64,000 nt of DNA from Polynucleobacter sp. (GTDB lineage: Bacteria > Pseudomonadota > Gammaproteobacteria > Burkholderiales > Burkholderiaceae), in contig JAHEBW010000045.1 of NCBI GenBank assembly GCA_024642065.1, forward strand, positions 62,001-126,000. The letters run 5' to 3'. The notes beneath the pieces were generated by a model. That model searched no databases and was not told the DNA's origin. It worked only from the letters and a program-made list of their open reading frames with translations. Made by a program: the position numbers and the translations under genes. How positions within the stretch are numbered: the stretch's first letter is position 1; each line of letters begins with the position of its first letter. Shown piece after piece: positions 45,504 through 52,689 of this stretch.

Positions 45504-46178
45504 ATGAAAACTACAATTAATTCAAAAGAGTGTCATTTACCTCATGAAAATTTTCTGAAGTTATCAAAACTAGGTATCTTAAATTTAGGAATTAATAATT
45601 CAAATGCTATGGATATTAGTAACAATAGTAATTTAAAACCAACTAGAACAACTGCATCTGCCGCATTTTTATTCTGGAGTTGGATTGGATTGGGCATTCT
45701 CGGAATCTCCATTTATCTCTCATTTACCTATCAATGGTGGTGTTTCATTATTGGTATTTTTCTTTGGCAATTACTATGGAAAGCAAACAAGAAAAGTAAC
45801 TCTCAAAACTTACTTGATGCCGCAATCATTGACGAATCTTTCTACACAAAAATATTAAATTTAAATGGTTGGATTTATCAGTGTGATGAGAACAACATCC
45901 CCCACATTAAACAAAATTCAATAGAAGCAATCTCTTTTGCAAAACAATTCTCATCTTCAGATTTAGAAAAAATATCAATTAGTGATTGCCTACATTTTTT
46001 TAGTGCCAGCGGTTTTGAAGTTATTAAAAGTTCCACCCCAATTGAGATTGGGTACTATGATTCGGTAATTACATATGATGATTTAGATATAAGAATAGTT
46101 GCTAAAAATATCTTAGCAAGAAAAATTTTAGAAGGTGATGTTGTTACATCAGGATATGAATTGATGGCACTAAATTAA
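45504..46178 (+). CDS. Membrane protein, unknown
   Basis: 224 residues, not recognised. Two membrane helices (about residues 54-72 and 77-92: AAFLFWSWIGLGILGISIYL; WWCFIIGIFLWQLLW) between a soluble N-terminal 50 residues and a cytoplasmic-looking C-terminal domain (about 100-224). It starts 4 bp after the adhesin-like gene and is probably co-transcribed. AT-rich codon use as in the rest of E2. Confidence 0.6.
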   Translation: MKTTINSKECHLPHENFLKLSKLGILNLGINNSNAMDISNNSNLKPTRTTASAAFLFWSWIGLGILGISIYLSFTYQWWCFIIGIFLWQLLWKANKKSNSQNLLDAAIIDESFYTKILNLNGWIYQCDENNIPHIKQNSIEAISFAKQFSSSDLEKISISDCLHFFSASGFEVIKSSTPIEIGYYDSVITYDDLDIRIVAKNILARKILEGDVVTSGYELMALN

Positions 46179-46261
46179 ATCATTAAAAATAATTTCTCTA
46201 AGTATTGACTTTGTTGTTCTGAATTTGCTACAAGGGGTCAAATTAACGAAAGGAACTGATT

Positions 46262-46603
46262 TTGACCCTCATGTATATCGACCCAAACGATCCCAATGAT
46301 ATTTTTCCTTATCAATCAAAGACATTAGAATCTTCCATTAAAGATTCTTTAAAAGAGTCTCAATTTCACCCTGATATTCAGTCCTTCATATCCACCAAAT
46401 GCCATATTCGTGAAGATGACTCATACTGGGTAGAGTTTTTCATGCAATATGGGACAAAAACACCAGCAACAGAAATTTATTTGAATAACTGGACTGATAA
46501 TGCAGAAATACTGAGTTTTCTTAAAAATCTCCACAATTCAGTATTTAAACTCATTCAATTTGCAGAAAAACATAACTTAACCTCAAAAGTTAAAAATGAG
46601 TAA
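46262..46603 (+). CDS. Hypothetical protein
   Basis: 113 residues if begun at TTG 46262, which is well placed after AAAGGAA; an ATG at 46271 is too far from that site. Acidic, aromatic-rich soluble protein with DPNDPNDIFPYQSK and DDSYWVEFFMQYG. Family not recognised. 20 bp before the J-domain gene and possibly co-transcribed with it. Confidence 0.55.
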   Translation: MTLMYIDPNDPNDIFPYQSKTLESSIKDSLKESQFHPDIQSFISTKCHIREDDSYWVEFFMQYGTKTPATEIYLNNWTDNAEILSFLKNLHNSVFKLIQFAEKHNLTSKVKNE

Positions 46604-46623
46604 TAAATTTATATAATCCAAAA

Positions 46624-47487
46624 ATGACCAAAGACTATTACAGAATTCTTGGTGTTCTAGATGATGCAGAAGATGTAGTGATTCGTGCTGCCTATAAGGC
46701 ATTAGCACAGAGATATCACCCTGATAAATGGACTGGTGACAAAGAAGAAGCAAATCGCCGAATGCAAGAAATCAATGAGGCATACGGTGTTCTATCTGAT
46801 TCCGCTAAACGTAAACAATATGATTCAACACTTGATAGAACTCAATATAGGGATGAAACAGATGATGAAACAAATTATCAGGATGATTTCAATAGAGATA
46901 TTGAGGATAAATGGAGAAAGATTGTAGATTTTTTACCTGACCTAGAACAAATCTATGATGATTTATCAAAGACATCAAGACAGTTAGCATATTCCTACAA
47001 GATTCTTTTAATTGAAAACAAAAACTTCAATGAAAGGCATGAAATTGCTAAAGCAATAGAAAATAATTTTCTTCAAAAGTATTTTGGTACAAGCAAAAAA
47101 ATTATCCAATTCGCAAAAGAACTTATTCGCAAAAATCGAAAAGATATGGCAAAAGAACTTAACATTGCCGTTCAACTACTTGGTTCAGATATTGAACCAA
47201 ACATAATTATTGATAGAATTTTATTAAAATTTCCTGAACCAATAACAACTAAAAATGAAGAAAAAAACTTTACAACTAAAAGTAAAAGAGAACTTTCTCA
47301 AATCTTCTTGAGAAATAAATCTCTTAATAATGCACTCAATTTATTTAAAGTATGTGATATTCCAGTTGTATCGGCGAGTTGGTTTTCAGTTAAATATTTC
47401 ATTAATAAAAATGGAATAAAAAAAGAAATAGATGAGGTTGAACTCATCAGGTATGCAGAAGATATCGCTAAAAAAATATTAGTTTAA
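46624..47487 (+). CDS. J-domain (DnaJ-like) protein
   Basis: 287 residues. A clear J domain at the N-terminus (about 1-68): DYYRILGVLDDAEDVVIRAA, HPD in RYHPDKWTGD, and INEAYGVLSDSAKRKQYD. The remainder is a helical, lysine-rich region without zinc fingers or the DnaJ substrate domain, unlike DnaJ or CbpA. J-domain proteins stimulate DnaK; here the partner or target given by the C-terminus is unknown. Convergent with the 62-residue module gene, 4 bp apart. Confidence 0.85.
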   Translation: MTKDYYRILGVLDDAEDVVIRAAYKALAQRYHPDKWTGDKEEANRRMQEINEAYGVLSDSAKRKQYDSTLDRTQYRDETDDETNYQDDFNRDIEDKWRKIVDFLPDLEQIYDDLSKTSRQLAYSYKILLIENKNFNERHEIAKAIENNFLQKYFGTSKKIIQFAKELIRKNRKDMAKELNIAVQLLGSDIEPNIIIDRILLKFPEPITTKNEEKNFTTKSKRELSQIFLRNKSLNNALNLFKVCDIPVVSASWFSVKYFINKNGIKKEIDEVELIRYAEDIAKKILV

Positions 47488-47491
47488 GCAA

Positions 47492-47680
47492 TTAATTTCC
47501 CACCACCGCCACCACAGTAACACTACCCTTCTTCTCTTTTTTGGCAATTCTTTCAACTTCTCTTATGAAACCTGACAGTTCAGTAGTCAGGTTTCTTTGA
47601 TACAGATTCACATCTTTTCTTAGAACTGTTACATCACCTTTTGCATATTCTTTTGCAATTAAATCTAGTTCTCTACTCAT
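47492..47680 (-). CDS. Conserved 62-residue protein of the E1/E2 module (E2 copy)
   Basis: 62 residues, 57 identical to the E1 protein at 4681-4869; changes are conservative apart from the last two residues. GGAGG lies ahead of the ATG on the minus strand. It follows the RHH gene by 107 bp in the same direction; that gap holds the start of the antisense ORF. Family and function unknown. Confidence 0.75.
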   Translation of the reverse strand: MSRELDLIAKEYAKGDVTVLRKDVNLYQRNLTTELSGFIREVERIAKKEKKGSVTVVAVVGN

Positions 47681-47697
47681 CCTGATATCCTCCAGAT

Positions 47698-47850
47698 ATG
47701 GATAAAGACGAACTAGAACAATTCAAAGACATTCCTGTTCTACAAAACGAACTAGATTGGATAATTGAAGTCATTGATGAGATCCAATCAAAAGAATCTG
47801 TTTCGGATGTAGTTCGGGAGTTCTCTAGCAAGAATAACTCTACAAAGTGA
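47698..47850 (+). CDS. Antisense small acidic protein overlapping the RHH gene (E2 copy)
   Basis: 50 residues, DELEQFKDIPVLQNELDWI and a C-terminus VVREFSSKNNSTK identical to the E1 version. It overlaps the RHH gene by 63 bp on the opposite strand and starts 17 bp from the divergent 62-residue gene, leaving little room for a promoter. Conservative and synonymous change between the copies argues for translation; the weak ribosome site argues against. Confidence 0.5.
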   Translation: MDKDELEQFKDIPVLQNELDWIIEVIDEIQSKESVSDVVREFSSKNNSTK

Positions 47851-47958
47851 ACTAGGTTTCATGTGATTCTGGATAGCAATCTCATGGATTTGCTGCTGGA
47901 GAGATTCAGATACTCTCATGTGAACATCTTTAGTTAATTTATTTGGATTTGGATTCAT
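47788..47958 (-). CDS. Small ribbon-helix-helix-like protein (E2 copy)
   Basis: 56 residues with 52 identical to the E1 protein at 4409-4582 (S6N, L23Q, V29I, T51I, and a one-residue shorter end). It has the same strand and two-helix pattern (KDVHMRVSESLQQQIHEIA; KPSSLCRVILAREL). CAGGAGATAA precedes the ATG. It follows the structured region on the minus strand. Confidence 0.7.
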   Translation of the reverse strand: MNPNPNKLTKDVHMRVSESLQQQIHEIAIQNHMKPSSLCRVILARELPNYIRNRFF

Positions 47959-48039
47959 TTATCTCCTGGATAAGTTATAGATTAATAAGCACAAGGAATG
48001 AGGTTTCTAGATAGTCGGTTACTACCCACCACAATCAGA

Positions 48040-48530
48040 TACAAGTATTTATATAGATTAGTTCTTAATGAGTTGATACTCATTTCATTCGTATCAACAT
48101 TCACTTCGTTCATAGATTCAATCAATAGGACATATGAGCAAAGCGAATTTGCACTAGAGTGAAACGATAGTGCAATCACTAGTGATATCTAGTAATCAGT
48201 GTATCTGAAGCAGGATCTGAAGATACACTTTGCCTATTACGGCAAAGTAAGTACCTGAATATAGAACCTTCAGACACTTTCATGTAGATAACTAAATCAA
48301 TCTGACTTAGAAGGACGGTTAATCGGTTTCCTTTACATCTGCTTTGCAACTCAACGGGAACTGTTTAGAACCACATGAACGATTTCTAAACAATCGGGTG
48401 TTGCTTTTTTCTCAGAGCACCCATCGGAACAGTAATATTTGTTTACCCAGTCTGTCTTTGGTAATTACTTCATATAGTGACTTGCATCTGCATACCTACC
48501 TATGTCAATGCTTGCAATTGTTGTGTCAGT
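48040..48530 (-). ncRNA. Candidate structured RNA (or ssDNA structure), E2 copy
   Basis: Minus-strand counterpart of 3840-4310. Similarity begins near 48530 and fades near 48040, just before the RHH gene, where the two copies diverge. Perfect 8-bp stem at 48149-48156/48168-48175 with inner pair T-A where E1 has C-G, and an 8-bp stem for GTTGATAC/GTATCAAC fully paired where E1 has a wobble. No clear promoter at the upstream end; the terminator of the 48582 gene lies directly before it, so it should be transcribed on its own if it is an RNA. Confidence 0.6.
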
Positions 48531-48548
48531 TCATTACATATTTATAAA

Positions 48549-48571
48549 AAACCGAGGTTCAAAACCTCGGA
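48549..48571 (-). terminator. Terminator of the 48582-48824 gene
   Basis: Hairpin CCGAGGTT-TTG-AACCTCGG on the minus strand (48552-48570), then a T-run. Confidence 0.88.
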
Positions 48572-48581
48572 TTATTTAGCA

Positions 48582-48824
48582 TTACTTATCAAATATATGC
48601 CCATACTTTTTCTCAAATTCCAGAGCACATTCTTTTTCATACTCCTCTTCTGTCTTACACCAGATAAGGTTCTCTTTAATAGAAATCGTATCTTCAGATT
48701 CACAGGAATCATTTCCGATATAGAAAGATGAATCTCGCACTAATTGAACTGCATCCTTTACAGAATTTGCTTTAACACCAACTACAACATAACCTTCACA
48801 ATATACTTTTACTGAATATTTCAT
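48582..48824 (-). CDS. Hypothetical 80-residue protein
   Basis: Not recognised. Begins MKYSVKVYCEGYVVVGVKA, a beta-strand pair followed by a helix (SVKDAVQLVRDSS), and ends with an acidic helix (EEEYEKECALEFEKKYG). Soluble. Ends in a good terminator. Its upstream area contains two inverted repeats and the divergent 48984 gene. Confidence 0.6.
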   Translation of the reverse strand: MKYSVKVYCEGYVVVGVKANSVKDAVQLVRDSSFYIGNDSCESEDTISIKENLIWCKTEEEYEKECALEFEKKYGHIFDK

Positions 48825-48849
48825 GTTTTTCTCCTAATAGGGATTATTT

Positions 48850-48887
48850 AAATGTATGAGGCAATATTTTTTATTCCTCATACATTT
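48850..48887. promoter_or_regulatory. 12-bp inverted repeat between divergent E2 genes
   Basis: Arms AAATGTATGAGG (48850-48861) and CCTCATACATTT (48876-48887), 14-bp AT-rich gap. It sits at the promoter side of 48582-48824. Could be an operator or a terminator-like stem. Confidence 0.6.
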
Positions 48888-48930
48888 ATATATGTGCGAC
48901 AAGTAACATTTTTTTGGAAATAACTAGAAA

Positions 48931-48963
48931 TTAGACATAAGTCTGATATAAAGTTATGTCTAA
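48931..48963. promoter_or_regulatory. 10-bp inverted repeat upstream of the 48984 gene
   Basis: Perfect arms TTAGACATAA (48931-48940) and TTATGTCTAA (48954-48963) with a 13-bp gap, ending 20 bp before the ATG. Size and place fit an operator for a dimeric repressor over the promoter. Confidence 0.65.
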
Positions 48964-48983
48964 GTCCCGATGCATATATATCT

Positions 48984-49616
48984 ATGAAGACCAATCTAAT
49001 CATCAAGAAAGACTCATACCGTATTTGGTTTGAATTCTACAAACTTGCAACTCAGAATAAGTCGCTCAAAGTTAACAAGCGTTTTTATGACTTATGGGGT
49101 GAAGATGTAGTAAGTATGAAATTTGATGATTGGTGGAAAACACATTCACATCTTTTTATTCAACCAATTGTGAAAGTAGTAGAACCTGATGGTCAAATTG
49201 AATCACCTTGGGGCATTCTGATTGATGTTCCTTTAAATAAATCAATAACAGAAACTCTTAGCGATATAAAAGATATATTAAAAAAGAATCAAAAGACAAA
49301 TAAGAAAAACAAGAGACTCTTAATTGGCAAATACACGCTATCAGAGAATTCAGAACCAAAACTCAAAGCAGTTAAAGAATTTCTCAATGTTTACAAAGAT
49401 GTTTACTTAAAGATGGATAACCCAAAAGGACAAAAATTCTATGAGGCAGTTACTCTCTACTACACATCTAGAAAGAAAAATGCTCGTATTCCACCTCAGT
49501 TGATTGATGTCAATAGAGGAAATGCAAGTGCAGTTAGAACATTAGGAAGATGGATTCAAAAAGCAAAAAAGATTGAATCTAATGTGGCAAATGGTGAGTT
49601 TCCAGGGAAGTATTAA
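48984..49616 (+). CDS. Hypothetical protein, E2 cargo
   Basis: 210 residues, not recognised. Basic and aromatic N-terminus (KKDSYRIWFEFYKLATQ, FDDWWKTHSHLF), central lysine-rich helix (KKNQKTNKKNKRLLIGKY) and a C-terminal helical part with ASAVRTLGRWIQKAKK, which resembles a helix-turn-helix end. DNA-binding is possible. Preceded by a 10-bp inverted repeat. Overlaps the HNH gene by 4 bp at the stop (convergent). Confidence 0.6.
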   Translation: MKTNLIIKKDSYRIWFEFYKLATQNKSLKVNKRFYDLWGEDVVSMKFDDWWKTHSHLFIQPIVKVVEPDGQIESPWGILIDVPLNKSITETLSDIKDILKKNQKTNKKNKRLLIGKYTLSENSEPKLKAVKEFLNVYKDVYLKMDNPKGQKFYEAVTLYYTSRKKNARIPPQLIDVNRGNASAVRTLGRWIQKAKKIESNVANGEFPGKY

Positions 49617-50398
49617 TTTTTCTTTAACAAAGTCTTTAATTCATCAGGTTTTAATGCTGGACTTTTTCTATGCAACATTGCATGACAGTTCGCACAAACA
49701 GGTATTAAATCCTTTACAGGATCAATATTCAACTCACCACCAACTTCACCCAAAGGTTCTATATGGTGAACATGACAGAATTCATTCCCCAATTCACCAT
49801 AAGTATCCGAGAATGAAAAGTTGCATATTTGACACTTATAACCATAGCGCTCAATACACTGAATTCTTTTATTAGGGTCTCTCTCATACCTGTTAACCAA
49901 CATTGGTATCTTTTTTGCAAAAGAAGGTGTTTTATCAACTCCAGAATCAACAACCCCTTCTATACCAATCGTTTGATTTGCAGATGAAAGAGATAAAGTT
50001 AATTTAATAGTATGTTTATCGTCTGGAATAGGAAAACCATCTTCAAAAGAAATTAACTGTCCAACTCCCAAATATATGAACTTTGTATTTTTGCTATTCC
50101 ATCGAGCAAAAAAATGTAATTTCAATTCTTTGTTAATTATCTTTTTAAAAGTTGGTTGAGATGAATGAGTATTGGGTTTCCCAAACCAAGTAACCTCTTC
50201 TTTTTCAGAGTCATATGCATTAGCAAAATCATGCCCAGTTCTACCAGCAGAATCAATGTTTAAGAATGCAATAAGGTCATCCCCCTCAACGACATACCCA
50301 GTATCCCAATTACCACCCTTAGGTTTTTCACCTGAATCTGGGTGATATGACTTCCAAATATCATTTCTCGTATATTGGGACCCTTTGATAAAGTTCAT
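49613..50398 (-). CDS. HNH endonuclease with N-terminal recognition-like domain (McrA-like)
   Basis: 261 residues. C-terminal HNH nuclease (about 170-250): CQICN, HVHHIEPLGEVGG and VCANCHAMLHR give the zinc cysteines and catalytic histidines. The N-terminal part (YTRNDIWKSYHP, GGNWDTGYV, RTGHDFANAY, WFGKPNTHSSQ) resembles the DNA-recognition domains found in type IV McrA-like enzymes, though this is a low-similarity judgement. Third gene of a leftward operon; its start overlaps the HNH-HIT stop by 4 bp. Suggests restriction of foreign or modified DNA. Confidence 0.8.
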   Translation of the reverse strand: MNFIKGSQYTRNDIWKSYHPDSGEKPKGGNWDTGYVVEGDDLIAFLNIDSAGRTGHDFANAYDSEKEEVTWFGKPNTHSSQPTFKKIINKELKLHFFARWNSKNTKFIYLGVGQLISFEDGFPIPDDKHTIKLTLSLSSANQTIGIEGVVDSGVDKTPSFAKKIPMLVNRYERDPNKRIQCIERYGYKCQICNFSFSDTYGELGNEFCHVHHIEPLGEVGGELNIDPVKDLIPVCANCHAMLHRKSPALKPDELKTLLKKN

Positions 50399-51396
50399 TT
50401 TTTATCCTCGTAATAACCTTTACCTGCAATTAAATGCCTAATTCCACCTCTAGGGTTCTCAACATCACCTTTTCTTCGTGGAATCAAATGAACATGACAA
50501 TGAAAGACTGTTTGTCCTGCAGTTTCTCCACAGTTCATACCGATGTTGTAACCATCAATCGTCTTATCAAATTTATCTAATTTAGTCTTTTGTTCCTGAA
50601 TTAGTTGATTGATTGCATTGACTTCTGCTTGAGTGAGTTCAAAGTAGTCTTTTGCATGTCTTTTAGGGATAAACAGAGTATGAAACTCAGTTACAGGGAA
50701 TCCGTCACGAATTGCATATGCCAATGAGTTCTCTGCAATTACTCTTTGTCTATCTTTAGATTGAACATCACAGAACAGGCAGTTTTCTTCACGATGAGAG
50801 TATTGATTCTCTAGTTCTTTGAAGTTCGTCTTATCTCTATTACCTTTGTTCGTATTACATTCCCAACACAATGCTTGATAGTTAGAGATATCGTTTAATC
50901 CACCCAAACTTCTAGGAATAATGTGGTCAACATCAATTGCTTTATCTGCCACTGATGCACCACACATCTCACATCTTCTACCTGCTCTGAGTAATACTTG
51001 GTATCTGACTGACCCACTGATTGCTTCTCTGTCAGTTGCTCTGTGCTCCCAAATCTTATCTCCTCGTTTATCTTCATACTCAACGAGTTTGTCCATGCAG
51101 AGATTAATCAGTTCATCAACTTGTTCTTGAGTCAGTTCTGAGAAACCATTTAGATGATGAACAGTCTTTTCTCTAGTAGTGATTTGACGATTTGCAAGAA
51201 CTTTACCAACCATGTTCCTGACTTTATCAATGTAATAGTCAAGTTGCGTAGGGTCACGATTAAGAATGACTTGTGCAATCTCTTCTTCTTTTGCAGAACC
51301 TTTATTCTTCAATAACTCAATCAACATCACAGGTTGATAGATATGCGACATAGACATATCTTCTGCAATGAATTTTTTGAGTTCTTGGAAAGTCAT
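50395..51396 (-). CDS. HNH-HIT fusion protein
   Basis: 333 residues in three parts: an N-terminal helical winged-helix-like region (about 1-110), an HNH domain (about 115-200: CEMCGASVADKAIDVDHIIP, CWECNTNKGNRD) and a C-terminal HIT domain (about 210-333) with CLFCDV, FHTLFIPKRH and the triad FHCHVHLIP. HIT enzymes hydrolyse or transfer nucleoside phosphates, and Aprataxin-type members remove AMP from DNA ends. A nuclease joined to such a domain implies cut and end-processing or a nucleotide-sensing effector. Motifs of both domains are intact. Confidence 0.85.
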   Translation of the reverse strand: MTFQELKKFIAEDMSMSHIYQPVMLIELLKNKGSAKEEEIAQVILNRDPTQLDYYIDKVRNMVGKVLANRQITTREKTVHHLNGFSELTQEQVDELINLCMDKLVEYEDKRGDKIWEHRATDREAISGSVRYQVLLRAGRRCEMCGASVADKAIDVDHIIPRSLGGLNDISNYQALCWECNTNKGNRDKTNFKELENQYSHREENCLFCDVQSKDRQRVIAENSLAYAIRDGFPVTEFHTLFIPKRHAKDYFELTQAEVNAINQLIQEQKTKLDKFDKTIDGYNIGMNCGETAGQTVFHCHVHLIPRRKGDVENPRGGIRHLIAGKGYYEDKK

Positions 51397-51399
51397 TTT

Positions 51400-51672
51400 T
51401 TAATCTTGTGGAATCAAAGTACAACCACAATGCTTGCACTTTCTTGCATCTTTTCTAACAAGTTCTCTGCAATCAGGGCACCTAACATGAGTATCAGGAG
51501 TCACACCATCTGGAAAATTTTTAAGATTCTTCAGAACTAATACAAAAATTAGTCCAAGTAATGGGGAAATTAATAACGATATCAAAAACCAACCGAATCC
51601 TGACCGACCCCTATTTGATGCAAGAATGCCTATCGCTATTGAAAAGCAGAACCAAAATAAGAAAATATCCAC
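51400..51672 (-). CDS. Two-helix membrane protein with C-terminal zinc ribbon
   Basis: 90 residues. Two membrane helices (FLFWFCFSIAIGILA; FGWFLISLLISPLLGLIFVL) followed by a zinc ribbon, CPDCRELVRKDARKCKHCG. Proteins of this type are frequent small membrane proteins without assigned function. It is 3 bp before the HNH-HIT gene and leads the three-gene unit, so it might tether the nucleases to the membrane or be unrelated to their job. Confidence 0.75.
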   Translation of the reverse strand: MDIFLFWFCFSIAIGILASNRGRSGFGWFLISLLISPLLGLIFVLVLKNLKNFPDGVTPDTHVRCPDCRELVRKDARKCKHCGCTLIPQD

Positions 51673-51754
51673 AACATCTCCATACGATTTAGTTACTATT
51701 TGTATAAGAGATATTACAGCAGTTATTGAACTGTTTTAGAACTTTATAAAATTG

Positions 51755-51786
51755 AAAATGCCCACATCCGTGGGCATTTTTTAATA
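51755..51786. terminator. Terminator between the 51802 gene and the HNH operon
   Basis: 11-bp arms AAAATGCCCAC (51755-51765) and GTGGGCATTTT (51770-51780), loop ATCC, with T on either strand. It follows the 51802-52602 gene on the minus strand. Confidence 0.82.
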
Positions 51787-51801
51787 CTTAAATTCTTATT
51801 T

Positions 51802-52602
51802 CTAGTTGCTTTTGTTTGAGTCTGCAATATCTTTTATAGGACGTAGATTAAGTTCAATCTTTACAAGTAACAAAGTCCAAATAATTGCCAGAAAAACTCC
51901 AAATGCAGAACCAGCAGTTACCAAATATCCTCCAATTGATGCTTTACTTTCAAGATATTCAGCATACTTTTTCTGAAACTTTTTCTGCTTTTCAATATTT
52001 TCTTCTCTTAATGATTTGACTGCATCACCTACTTTATTAACGTGCCATTGCAATAACTTATCAATGTCAATTTGTTTCGTTGCATCAGACTTAATAGTTG
52101 GAATTTCTTTATCTAACTCATTTGCAATAGTTAGTAATGTTTCATAGTAAAACTTTTGAACATCTTGATTATAAAGTTGATTGTTTCTTGGGTAATTAAG
52201 GACAATATTAATAACTCTTTCCTTATCAATTTGCTTTCCCTCTACCTCTTGGAAATACTTTATTAGTATTGTTGCTATTTTTTCTGCGTGTTCTTTACTA
52301 AATTTTTGAAAAGAGTCCTCCTTTGGAGCAGTCGATTGCTCCTCTTTAGGTGCTTCTTGTTTTGTTACTTTTTTCGGTTCATTGTCAGTTCTAAATGCAT
52401 TTAATGAAAATCCTTTTTTATATTCATTTGCACGTTCAGAAAACTCTGTATTAGTAGGTTTTGTTGGTTCAGAACTTATTGTTGACCCTAGTGCTAATAG
52501 TCCAGTTATCACTACAGTAATAAGAGCAATTGTTGCTCCTATTAATATGGCGTACCTTAATATATTTAAGTATGTACCTTCTAATTTTGTTGCGAGATTC
52601 AT
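51802..52602 (-). CDS. Membrane protein with central coiled-coil-like region
   Basis: 266 residues, not recognised. N-terminal membrane helix (about 15-38: YAILIGATIALITVVITGLL), a long charged region (about 45-220) with helical stretches EHAEKIATILIKYFQE and REENIEKQKKFQKKYAEYLE, and a C-terminal membrane helix (about 226-250). Both ends anchored suggests a periplasmic or cytoplasmic loop of some size. Lies between integrase and HNH operon. Confidence 0.6.
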   Translation of the reverse strand: MNLATKLEGTYLNILRYAILIGATIALITVVITGLLALGSTISSEPTKPTNTEFSERANEYKKGFSLNAFRTDNEPKKVTKQEAPKEEQSTAPKEDSFQKFSKEHAEKIATILIKYFQEVEGKQIDKERVINIVLNYPRNNQLYNQDVQKFYYETLLTIANELDKEIPTIKSDATKQIDIDKLLQWHVNKVGDAVKSLREENIEKQKKFQKKYAEYLESKASIGGYLVTAGSAFGVFLAIIWTLLLVKIELNLRPIKDIADSNKSN

Positions 52603-52689
52603 GTTTTCATCCTTATTTTTTATGGAAATAAGTTTTTAACATACTCTTATTAAAAAATATAAATAATTATGAGATGCAATTGCCAAATG

